A stretch of DNA of 5,197 nucleotides from Chloroflexota bacterium (GCA_021786265.1 JAJYNP010000205.1:1-5197), one strand, 5' to 3'. Shown: positions 1 through 5,197, counted from the first letter of the stretch. Numbers and translations are program-made. Notes: generated from the sequence alone by a model not told the origin.

Positions 1-1
1 G

Positions 2-52
2 CTCCAGGCCCGCGCCTTCGAACTCCTCGGGCTCTCACCCGCAGGCACGTAG
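2..52 (+). CDS. C-terminal end of an unidentified convergent gene (partial)
   Basis: The first codons of the window read in plus frame 2 as LQARAFELLGLSPAGT followed by a TAG stop at 50-52. Thirteen of the 16 sense codons end in G or C, like the confident genes here, which supports a real coding frame cut by the window edge. The leucine- and alanine-rich stretch looks like the end of a helix with a short tail. I do not recognise the family, and 16 residues are too few to assign one. The gene runs towards ftsX, and about 59 nt separate the two stop codons, so this is the point where the minus-strand cluster meets a convergent transcription unit. Confidence 0.45.
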   Translation, partial: LQARAFELLGLSPAGT

Positions 53-95
53 GCAGAACGCGTCAGCGCAGGCCGTGCTCAGTCGTGCTCGCGGT

Positions 96-118
96 CCGCT
101 GGAGCTTCGGGCTAGCGG
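96..118. terminator. Candidate hairpin at the convergent gene ends
   Basis: CCGCT (96-100) pairs with AGCGG (114-118), and inside it AGC (103-105) pairs with GCT (111-113) around a TTCGG loop. A GG bulge lies on the left arm. This gives 8 base pairs that overlap the ftsX stop codon (112-114), in the gap between ftsX and the convergent plus-strand gene. No T-run follows on either strand, so it is not a canonical intrinsic terminator. Its position suits a transcript end or 3' stabiliser, but such stems also arise by chance in DNA this GC-rich. Confidence 0.25.
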
Positions 119-1002
119 ATCAGGTACGTGCGGACGGAGATGGACGCGCCGACACCACCCAGCGCCAGGCCGGCGCCACCCACGACCAGCACCAGCTGCT
201 CGGCGAGGTTCCGGTCGAACTGGATGGGGACCTGGCCAACCAGCGTGGCGACACCCTGGCCGATCGGCTGGGCCGCCAGCGCGAGGATCCCCAGCGTCAC
301 GGCCGCACCCAGCAGCCCCACGAGGATCCCCTCGAAGATGAATGGCCAGCGGATGAACGCGTCCGACGCGCCGACCAGCCGCATGATCTCGATCTCCTCG
401 GATCGCGCGACCACGGCCAGGCGGATCGTGTTCACCACGATGAACAGCACGGTGATCCCGACCAGGCCCAGGACCACCACGCCCGCGGTGCGCAGGAAGC
501 TGGTCACGCTCAGCAGCGCATCCACCACGTGCTGCGTCTCCAGCACGTCGGTGACCACGCCCTGCGCGGCCTGCAGCGTCTGGATCACGGTGCCGTACAC
601 GTGGGGATCCTTCAGCTTCACCTGGATGCTGGCGGGGATGGGGTTGGTGCCCGTCTCGCTGGAGTAGTCCGGCTTCCCCTGCTGGCGCAGCTGCTCCTGC
701 CACTGTGCCAGGGCCTGCTGCTTGTCGAGGTAGTCGACCTCCGCCACCTCGGGGAGCGCGCGGACCTGGGCCACCAGCGCGTCGATGCGGGACTGCGGGG
801 TCCCGTCGGCGATGAAGGCCTGCACCTCGACCTTCTGCTCCACGAAGCGGAGGCCGGCGTCCATCCCGGACAGCCCGATGACCAGGCCCGCCAGCATGAG
901 CAGCATCAGGGTCATCGTGACGGTGGCGGCCAGGCTCATCACCGCGTTCCGCCAGAACCCCTGCCACGCGCGCCGGATCGAGAAGACGAGGAATCGAAGC
1001 AT
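112..1002 (-). CDS. ftsX: Cell division protein FtsX (membrane subunit of FtsEX)
   Basis: FtsX is the integral-membrane partner of the ATPase FtsE. The complex acts at the divisome and passes ATP-driven conformational changes to peptidoglycan hydrolases or their activators. The 296-residue product has the family topology: a short basic cytoplasmic N-terminus (RRAWQGFWRN), TM1 at about 22-46, a large extracytoplasmic loop at about 47-170, TM2 at about 173-198, TM3 at about 219-244 and TM4 at about 268-290. The cytoplasmic stretch after TM2 (about 191-225, NTIRL, EEIEIMRLVGA, FIRWPFIFEG) is the hallmark FtsX/MacB-like segment that contacts FtsE. The ATG at 1002 lies 3 nt after the ftsE stop (TGA CGC ATG) with no strong Shine-Dalgarno, so translation is probably coupled to ftsE. 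The length is normal for Gram-positive-type FtsX, and the whole gene is present. Confidence 0.96.
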   Translation of the reverse strand: MLRFLVFSIRRAWQGFWRNAVMSLAATVTMTLMLLMLAGLVIGLSGMDAGLRFVEQKVEVQAFIADGTPQSRIDALVAQVRALPEVAEVDYLDKQQALAQWQEQLRQQGKPDYSSETGTNPIPASIQVKLKDPHVYGTVIQTLQAAQGVVTDVLETQHVVDALLSVTSFLRTAGVVVLGLVGITVLFIVVNTIRLAVVARSEEIEIMRLVGASDAFIRWPFIFEGILVGLLGAAVTLGILALAAQPIGQGVATLVGQVPIQFDRNLAEQLVLVVGGAGLALGGVGASISVRTYLIR

Positions 1003-1005
1003 GCG

Positions 1006-1812
1006 TCAGTACTCGCGGTGGTAGCCGCCGACCTCGTCGCGCACGACCCGTCCGTCCTCGAGCGCGACGACCCGGCGGCGGAGCGCGGTCACGACCTCGG
1101 CGTTGTGCGTGGCCATCAGCACGGTGGTGCCCAGCTCGTTGATGCGCAGCAGCAGCTGGATGATCTCCCAGCTGATCAGAGGGTCGAGATTGCCGGTCGG
1201 CTCGTCCGCGATGATCACCCGTGGCTCGTGCACCAGGGCCCTCGCGATCGCCGTCCGCTGCTGCTCCCCTCCCGAGAGCTGGTTCGGGAGCTGGTCGCCC
1301 TGCGCGGTGAGCCCGACGAGCGCGAGGACCCGCTCGACGGCAGGGCGGATCTGGCGCCCCGGCGTCCCCGTCACCTCGAGCGCAAATGCGACGTTCTCCC
1401 GCACCGACTTGTTGGGAAGCAGCCGGTAGTCCTGGAAGACGATGCCGATCCGGCGCCGGAGTTTCGGGACGTCGCGGCGGGACAGGCGGCTGACGTCGCG
1501 GCCGGCGACGTACACGGTGCCGCTGGTGGCGACCTCGTCCCGGATCAGCAGCTTGATCAGGGTGGTCTTGCCGGCCCCGGACGGCCCCACGAGGAAGACG
1601 AAGTCGCCGTCGGGAACCGCGAGGTCGACGTCGGCCAGCGCACGGCGCCCGTTGGGGTAGACCTTGCTGACGTCCTCGAGGGCGATCGAGGTCCTGCGCG
1701 GCCCGGGGAGGTCGCCCGCGACCCGGCTCGCGCTCTCGGCGGCATCGTGTTCGGGGCGACTGACGGTGGCGGCGGCGAGCGCACCCGCGATGCGGCGCGT
1801 CGATGTGGTCAT
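1006..1812 (-). CDS. ftsE: Cell division ATP-binding protein FtsE
   Basis: FtsE is the cytoplasmic ABC ATPase that pairs with FtsX at the division site. The 268-residue product has every ABC motif: Walker A GPSGAGKT (76-83), Q-loop Gln127 in FQDYRLLPN, signature LSGGEQQ (179-185), Walker B VIIADE (199-204), D-loop NLD (208-210) and the H-loop His236 in ATH. GPSGAGKT followed by TLIKLL, and FQDYRLLPNKSVRENVAFAL, are typical of FtsE rather than LolD or MacB ATPases. The ATG at 1812 is preceded by GGAG with a 6-nt spacer, and no ATG, GTG or TTG follows in frame before the ABC domain, so this start is well supported. It leaves about 42 residues, rich in Ala, Ser and Arg, ahead of the ABC domain, making the protein longer than the usual 225-230 residues. 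The open frame continues upstream into the phosphatase gene, but that stretch has no family match. Confidence 0.96.
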   Translation of the reverse strand: MTTSTRRIAGALAAATVSRPEHDAAESASRVAGDLPGPRRTSIALEDVSKVYPNGRRALADVDLAVPDGDFVFLVGPSGAGKTTLIKLLIRDEVATSGTVYVAGRDVSRLSRRDVPKLRRRIGIVFQDYRLLPNKSVRENVAFALEVTGTPGRQIRPAVERVLALVGLTAQGDQLPNQLSGGEQQRTAIARALVHEPRVIIADEPTGNLDPLISWEIIQLLLRINELGTTVLMATHNAEVVTALRRRVVALEDGRVVRDEVGGYHREY

Positions 1813-1818
1813 GTCTGG

Positions 1819-1849
1819 CTCCGCGAGCGGAGGTTGCCGGAGACTCCGC
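1819..1849 (-). promoter_or_regulatory. ftsE leader: SD-sequestering hairpin with a competing upstream arm
   Basis: On the minus strand, just before the ftsE ATG, three 6-nt segments appear in order: GCGGAG (1849-1844, arm A), CTCCGC (1832-1827, arm B) and GCGGAG (1824-1819, arm C). Arm C contains the ftsE Shine-Dalgarno GGAG. B can pair with C (5 bp around a CTCG loop), hiding the Shine-Dalgarno. B can instead pair with A (6 bp, 11-nt loop), which would leave it free. Arm B sits in ACCTCC, the same sequence as the anti-Shine-Dalgarno core of 16S rRNA. A and C are identical, so the two pairings are mutually exclusive. The pairing is visible directly. A regulatory role is inference, because short complementary arms are common in GC-rich DNA. 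Confidence 0.35.
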
Positions 1850-1883
1850 ACGCGGGCACGGCGAGCAAAGCCACGTCGTCGAC

Positions 1884-1892
1884 AGGGTAGCA
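1884..1892 (-). promoter_or_regulatory. Candidate extended -10 promoter for ftsEX
   Basis: The minus strand reads TGC TACCCT at 1892-1884, matching an extended -10 element (TGn followed by TAnnnT) of the primary sigma factor in high-GC bacteria. It lies in the 118-nt spacer between the phosphatase stop and ftsE. A start about 7 nt downstream would give a leader of roughly 65 nt that contains the whole A/B/C pairing region. No TTGACA-like -35 lies 16-18 nt upstream, where the sequence is a G/C run, so the call rests on the extended -10 alone. The spacer is longer than the other junctions here, which fits a separate promoter for ftsEX. Confidence 0.25.
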
Positions 1893-1930
1893 CAGGGCCG
1901 CGGTCGGCCCCCCGCTCCCCGCCGGGCGGA

Positions 1931-2893
1931 TCAGGTCGCCGGCGCGTCCGGGCGGTCGTCGGGGCGCGCGGGCACTTCGCCCGGGAACGCCGGGTCGGCG
2001 AGCGCGGCGAGGACCGCGGGGTGGAGGATGCCGTTGGAGGCGACGGCGCTGGCGGCATCCACGCCACGGGCGCCCGCGAAGTCCGTCAGCCGGCCGCCGG
2101 CCTCCTCGACCAGCACGAGCGGGGCCGCCAGGTCCCACGGTTTCATCCCGACCTCGATCATCGCCTCGGCGGCCCCTTCGGCGAGCAGTGCGTACGCCCA
2201 GAAGTCGCCGAACCCGCGGTCGCGCCAGGCGTGCTCCAGCAGGCCGCGGAACCCCGGCGCCCAGCCCGTTCGCTCGACCGCGGTCGGCGATCCGTACAGC
2301 ACCTGGGCGTCCTCCAGCGCGGCGACGCGCGAGGTATGCAGTCGCCGCGGCGTGGCGACTGCCCCTCCGGTGGTGGTCGCCCAGGCGCCGCCGCCGCGCC
2401 ACGCGAACCATCGCTCGTGGAGCGCCGGCGCCGATACGACGCCGACCTGCATCTCGCCGTCGCGCTCGACCGCGAGCAGCGTGGCGAAGACGGGCACTCC
2501 GCGGACGAAGTTGTGGGTGCCGTCGATCGGGTCGATGTACCAGCGGACGGCGGCATCCGCCGACTCCGTTCCCAGCTCCTCGCCCACGAGCCCGTGGTCC
2601 GGGAACGCCGCACCCACGCGCTCCCGGATCAGCGCCTCGGCCTGCCGGTCGGCCTGCGTGACCAGAGACCGGTCCGGCTTCGTGGCGATTTCGAGGTCGC
2701 GCCGGAAGTGGCGGAGGGCGATCTCGTCGGCCGCGTCGCAGCAGGCCAGCGCGAAGGCGAGCCACCCGCGCAGCTCGGTGTCCGTGCCGCGGCGCAGGCC
2801 GGCGCTCCACGCGGTGCCGTACGCCGACGCGTCGAACGCGGCCGGATCGAAGGGCGCGGGTGCCGGTCCGCCGGCCTCGAGGATCTCGCTCAT
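1931..2893 (-). CDS. hisN: Inositol-monophosphatase-family phosphatase, probable histidinol-phosphatase (HisN type)
   Basis: This is a Mg2+-dependent phosphomonoesterase of the IMPase/FIG superfamily. The 320-residue product keeps the family metal site: KPDRSLVTQAD (72-82), GEE with Glu105/Glu106, DPIDGT (121-126, Asp121 and Asp124) and the C-terminal WD with Asp254 in MKPWDLAA. The context NFVRGVPVFATLLAV (128-142), GDFWAYALLAEGAAE (229-243) and VEEAGGRLTDFAG resembles actinobacterial HisN, which dephosphorylates L-histidinol phosphate in histidine synthesis, more than SuhB or CysQ. No other his gene is in view, so another small phosphoester substrate is possible. The ATG at 2893 is the only ATG or GTG start that fits. 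It gives about 40 residues, partly Pro/Ala-rich, before the catalytic domain. The frame is open further upstream to 3529, but that part overlaps the GNAT gene. No strong Shine-Dalgarno is visible. Confidence 0.85.
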   Translation of the reverse strand: MSEILEAGGPAPAPFDPAAFDASAYGTAWSAGLRRGTDTELRGWLAFALACCDAADEIALRHFRRDLEIATKPDRSLVTQADRQAEALIRERVGAAFPDHGLVGEELGTESADAAVRWYIDPIDGTHNFVRGVPVFATLLAVERDGEMQVGVVSAPALHERWFAWRGGGAWATTTGGAVATPRRLHTSRVAALEDAQVLYGSPTAVERTGWAPGFRGLLEHAWRDRGFGDFWAYALLAEGAAEAMIEVGMKPWDLAAPLVLVEEAGGRLTDFAGARGVDAASAVASNGILHPAVLAALADPAFPGEVPARPDDRPDAPAT

Positions 2894-2906
2894 CCGGTCA
2901 CACCGG
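2894..2906 (-). promoter_or_regulatory. Perfect inverted repeat abutting the hisN start codon
   Basis: On the minus strand CCGGT, GTG, ACCGG directly precede the phosphatase ATG, forming a 5-bp stem with a 3-nt loop. It occupies the positions where a Shine-Dalgarno would be, and no purine-rich ribosome binding site is seen there. It could limit initiation or be an operator half-pair, or it may simply be chance GC-rich symmetry. Only the inverted repeat itself is certain. Confidence 0.25.
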
Positions 2907-2964
2907 CTGCGGGCCGTGTCGCCGCAGTCCGGGGCGAGCGGCCCGGGCGCCTCGGGGAATCGGG

Positions 2965-4011
2965 CTAGAGGAGCGCGAAGCTCGCGGGCACATACCGCTC
3001 CAGCCCCTCCCATGAGCGCGTCGATCCGACGATTCCGGGGAATCCCTCGAACCGGAACCCGGCGTGGAGCAGCGCCACCATGGCGCGGTGGTTCACGCCC
3101 GGCACCAGGGCCAGGTAGGGACCCGGGGGTGACTCGCGCGCGATCAGCGTCCCGAGCACCGACGGATAGAGCGTGTCGTCGAGCAGCGCGACCGGGCCGA
3201 GCCGGCCGGAGGGCTGCACGTACCCGTAGCCCACCGGGTCGCCGGCGCCCGAGCGACGGAACAGCACGCCGCGCCGCCCTTCGCGGGCCCAGAACCGGTG
3301 GTCCTGCGGGCGCGCGAAGCCGAGCGTGCCCCGGTCCACGGCCGCGAGCGTGTCGGCGAGTGGGAACGTGCCGGGGAGCGCCTCGAACCCGGTCGCGAGC
3401 ACGTCCCGCGGCAGCGCCGGCAGCGAGCCATCCCGGGGGCGGCCGATCGCCGTGAAGAGCGGGACGCGGGGGACGATCCCGTAACCGGCGTAGAGGCCGG
3501 TGGAGATGGGCTGGATCGAGTCCACGCACGTTCCCATGAGGCCGGTTCCCGAGCCTCCCGCGTCAGCGCCCGCGTCGGCCGCCAGCCGCCCGAGGCGCGC
3601 CCCCGCGTGCGCCGCCGTGTCCGGCTCCGCCGTGTCCGGCGCAAGCGGCCCGCTCGGGAGCGTGCGGAGGAAGAGCCGCCGCCCGAGGCCGCCCGCCTGG
3701 GCCTCGGGGCGAATGAAGAGAAGCGCCAGGTACCAGGTCGACTCCCGCTGCCACGCGGTGCCGAACCCGAGGATTCGCGGCGGGTCCGGGTCGGCCGTGG
3801 CGGACGGGGACTCGGCGAGCCACGCCCGCTCGGCGTCGTGGTCGAGCAGGTGCCCGATCAGCCGGACCAGCGACGCGGGATCGCGGGGCGGGATCGCCTG
3901 GTCGAGTCGCCGGTACAGCGGATCGACCGACTGGTAGAAGACGTCGATGCAGGCCGGGATGTCCGCCGGGCCGATCGGCCGCAGGATCGCGAGCTCCGGG
4001 TCGGCCCTCAC
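2965..4011 (-). CDS. GNAT-family N-acetyltransferase with two GNAT-like domains
   Basis: The product belongs to the GCN5-related acetyltransferases, which move an acetyl group from acetyl-CoA to an amine. The acceptor cannot be read from sequence. The N-terminal domain (about 8-190) has motif A at 95-112 (LALLFIRPEAQAGGLGRRLF) with the RxxxxGGLG pyrophosphate-binding loop, and a motif-B-like segment SIQPISTGLYAGYGI (165-179). The second domain (about 240-335) keeps the GNAT fold pattern, including GYGYV and PGVNHRAMVALLHAGFRFEG, but lacks a clear motif-A glycine loop, so it is probably non-catalytic. An Ala/Asp/Gly-rich low-complexity insert (about 120-157) interrupts the first domain after motif A. 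The length of 348 residues fits tandem GNAT proteins. The GTG start overlaps the prfB stop by 4 nt (GTGA), so it is probably coupled to prfB; no other start fits better. Confidence 0.85.
   Translation of the reverse strand: MRADPELAILRPIGPADIPACIDVFYQSVDPLYRRLDQAIPPRDPASLVRLIGHLLDHDAERAWLAESPSATADPDPPRILGFGTAWQRESTWYLALLFIRPEAQAGGLGRRLFLRTLPSGPLAPDTAEPDTAAHAGARLGRLAADAGADAGGSGTGLMGTCVDSIQPISTGLYAGYGIVPRVPLFTAIGRPRDGSLPALPRDVLATGFEALPGTFPLADTLAAVDRGTLGFARPQDHRFWAREGRRGVLFRRSGAGDPVGYGYVQPSGRLGPVALLDDTLYPSVLGTLIARESPPGPYLALVPGVNHRAMVALLHAGFRFEGFPGIVGSTRSWEGLERYVPASFALL
3612..3640 (+). repeat. Tandem duplication of a 15-bp unit inside the GNAT gene
   Basis: The 14-nt string CCGCCGTGTCCGGC occurs at 3612-3625 and again, identically, at 3627-3640 (period 15). 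In the minus-strand GNAT frame it encodes PDTAE followed by PDTAA (residues 125-134), within the Ala/Asp-rich insert. Because the period is a multiple of three, the reading frame is kept. It looks like a recent slippage or duplication in a tolerant surface loop. Confidence 0.8.
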
Positions 4012-5118
4012 GACTCCGCGGCCCCGCCCGTCGTCGCCTCGCGCTCGAGCTCGGCCAGCATGAAGGCGTCCAGGTCGCCGTCGAGGACGGCGCCGGTGTT
4101 GCTCGTCTCGACCTCGGTGCGCAGGTCCTTCACCATCTGGTACGGATGGAGCACGTACGAGCGGATCTGGTGTCCCCAGCCCGCCTCGACGTGCTCACCG
4201 CGGATCGCCGCGAGCTGCGCCTCGCGCTCTTCCAGGGCCCGTTCCAGGAGCCGCGCCCGGAGGATCTTCATGGCCGTGTCCTTGTTCTGGAGCTGCGAGC
4301 GCTCGTTCTGGCTCTGCGAGACGATGCCGGTCGGGAGGTGGGTGATCCGGACGGCGGAATCGGTCTTGTTGACGTTCTGCCCGCCGTGGCCCGTGGCCCG
4401 GAACGTGTCGATGCGCAGGTCGTCGGGGTCGATCTCCACCTCCACGTCGTCCTCCACCTCGGGGAGCACCTCCACGAGGCCGAACGTGGTCTGGCGGCGC
4501 TTCTGCGAGTCGAACGGGCTGATCCGCACGAGGCGGTGAACCCCCCGCTCCGCCCGCAGATAGCCGTAGGCGTCCCGCCCGTCCACGGCCACCGTGACGC
4601 TCTTGAGGCCCACCTCCTCGCCCTCGGTCTGGTCGAGGATCTCGGTGGCGAAGCGGTGCCGCTCGGCCCAGCGGAGGTACATGCGCAGGAGCATCTGGGC
4701 CCAGTCGGTCGCCTCGGTGCCGCCGGCACCCGCGCTGATGGTGAGGAGCGCGTCGCGGTCGTCGTACTCGCCGCTGAACAGCAGCTCGGTCCGCAGCCGG
4801 GCGTACGCGGCGTCGATCTCGGCGTACTCGGCGTCCACGCCCGCCGCGAGCTCCGGGTCCGGGTCCTCGACGGACAGCTGGGCCAGCTCGAGCAGGTCGG
4901 ACGCGCGTCGCTCCAGATCGCGCCAGGTCGTCAGCTCGTCACGAAGCCGGTCGGCATCGCGCATGAGCCGCTGGGCAGCCGCCGGATCGTCCCAGAGATC
5001 CGGGAGCGCCGCCCGCTCGTCCAGCTCGCGGAGCCGGTCTTCCTTTTCGGCGAGGTCAAAGCCGCCCCGAGGTCGCACGGACACGCTCCACGAGGTCGCG
5101 GACGGACGCGAGGTCCAT
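4008..5118 (-). CDS. prfB: Peptide chain release factor 2 (RF2), made by +1 programmed frameshift
   Basis: RF2 recognises UAA and UGA stop codons in the ribosomal A site and triggers hydrolysis of peptidyl-tRNA. The coding sequence joins 5118-5059 (20 codons, beginning MDLASVRDLVERV) to 5057-4008 after a +1 shift at an in-frame TGA (5058-5056). The resulting 369-residue protein is close to the 365 of E. coli RF2. It carries the stop-codon-reading SPF motif (200-202) and the catalytic GGQ (245-247) within TGHGGQNVNKTDSAVRI. SPF rather than PxT separates it from RF1. The residue aligned with E. coli position 246 is Ala (241 here), as in most RF2 proteins and unlike the Thr of strain K-12. The ATG at 5118 overlaps the preceding stop by one base (TGATG). 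A GTG at 5084 would avoid the shift but would lose the conserved leader and ignore the recoding signal. Confidence 0.97.
5055..5070 (-). promoter_or_regulatory. RF2 programmed +1 frameshift site
   Basis: The minus strand reads TCG GGG CGG CTT TGA C. CTT TGA C (5061-5055) is the invariant RF2 slippery site: tRNA-Leu slips from CUU to UUU, and decoding resumes at GAC. The G-run GGGG (5068-5065) lies 3 nt before CTT, the same spacing as the Shine-Dalgarno-like element in the E. coli site AGGGGG TAT CTT TGA C. When RF2 is scarce, UGA is read slowly and the shift is favoured. When RF2 is plentiful, translation ends at codon 21, so the protein limits its own synthesis. The mechanism is established for the family; here only the sequence elements are seen. 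Confidence 0.93.
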
Positions 5119-5195
5119 CAGCGACGCGCTCGCAGGTCCTGCAGCAGGATCGGGCGCAGCTCGATCATCCGCAGGGCGGTCTTGCTCCGGGCGAC
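5118..5195 (-). CDS. C-terminal end of an unidentified gene upstream of prfB (partial)
   Basis: The minus-strand frame entering at the right edge reads VARSKTALRMIELRPILLQ, then DLRARR and a TGA stop at 5120-5118. Nearly all its third codon positions are G or C, while the competing frame in phase with prfB scores clearly lower, so this is the likelier coding frame. The tail is basic and helix-like. It does not resemble the Cys-rich zinc tail of SecA, a common neighbour of prfB elsewhere, and I cannot assign a family. Its stop shares one base with the prfB ATG, which implies co-transcription and coupled translation. Confidence 0.5.
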   Translation of the reverse strand, partial: VARSKTALRMIELRPILLQDLRARR

Positions 5196-5197
5196 GA

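Noticed and set aside
35..967. Minus-strand 310-codon frame overlapping ftsX
   Set aside because: It is an alternate frame of ftsX with a Gly/Arg/Ala-rich translation and no transmembrane pattern, whereas the ftsX frame carries the family hallmarks.
85..1890. A 601-codon plus-strand open frame lying opposite ftsX and ftsE
   Set aside because: Its translation is rich in Asp, His, Gln, Arg and Gly without any domain, and it mirrors two genes with complete motif sets. Long antisense frames are expected at this GC content.
1813..2067. In-frame upstream extension of ftsE to 2067
   Set aside because: It runs into the hisN C-terminus, has Pro/Arg/Ser-rich composition, and the ATG at 1812 has a properly spaced GGAG.
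2910..2945. 7-bp stem (CGGGCCG with CGGCCCG) in the GNAT-hisN spacer as a terminator
   Set aside because: The 22-nt loop and lack of a T-run make it weak, and such pairings are frequent by chance in a spacer this GC-rich.
2894..3529. In-frame upstream extension of the HisN-like gene to 3529
   Set aside because: The extra residues overlap the GNAT gene in another frame, are Arg/Pro-rich and match nothing in the phosphatase family. The ATG at 2893 gives a normal family length.
1664..4539. Other long plus-strand frames (1664-2968, 1803-3455, 3298-4539)
   Set aside because: All are antisense to hisN, the GNAT gene or prfB, overlap each other, and show Arg/Ala/Pro-rich compositional translations without motifs.
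5056..5058. The TGA in prfB as an inactivating frameshift mutation or sequencing error
   Set aside because: The surrounding G-run, CTT TGA C and spacing exactly match the known RF2 recoding site, so the break is functional.
1..5197. CRISPR arrays, tRNA or rRNA genes, insertion sequences, phage genes or toxin-antitoxin pairs
   Set aside because: No spaced repeats, cloverleaf, transposase-like frame, terminal inverted repeats or small paired genes were found. The window is filled by ordinary chromosomal genes.

Overview
The window is a GC-rich (roughly 70%) bacterial chromosome segment. A single minus-strand gene cluster fills almost all of it. Reading in the direction of transcription (right to left), the order is: the 3' end of an unidentified gene, prfB (peptide chain release factor 2, RF2), a two-domain GNAT acetyltransferase, a HisN-type inositol-monophosphatase-family phosphatase, ftsE and ftsX. 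The left edge holds the last codons of a plus-strand gene that converges on ftsX. The prfB/ftsE/ftsX neighbourhood, the very high G/C at third codon positions, and the HisN and GNAT sequence types suit a high-GC Actinomycetota-like organism or a Chloroflexota lineage such as Limnocylindria. I cannot choose between these from sequence alone, and nothing points to a phage, plasmid or genomic island.

Right part (about 2965-5197): the upstream gene fragment, prfB and the GNAT gene are packed with 1-nt (TGATG) and 4-nt (GTGA) stop/start overlaps, so they are probably co-transcribed and translationally coupled. prfB is not one continuous frame. A 20-codon leader ends in CTT TGA C, preceded by a G-rich Shine-Dalgarno-like stretch at the classical spacing. 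This is the autoregulatory +1 programmed frameshift of RF2 genes, and the shifted product is 369 residues with intact SPF and GGQ motifs.

Middle part (1813-2964): the HisN-like phosphatase sits after a 71-nt spacer and before a 118-nt spacer. It keeps all the metal-binding residues of the family. The 118-nt spacer holds a candidate extended -10 promoter. It also holds a leader in which the ftsE Shine-Dalgarno can pair with an anti-Shine-Dalgarno-like segment, while an upstream identical copy of the Shine-Dalgarno arm could compete for that segment. This is the least expected structure in the window and the one I would check first.

Left part (112-1812): ftsE and ftsX are 3 nt apart and encode the ATPase and the membrane subunit of the FtsEX divisome complex, which controls peptidoglycan hydrolases. 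No hydrolase gene follows ftsX here. Overall this is a mostly ordinary housekeeping region: translation termination, a small-molecule phosphatase and cell division. Its unusual points are regulatory. I see no new multi-gene system.
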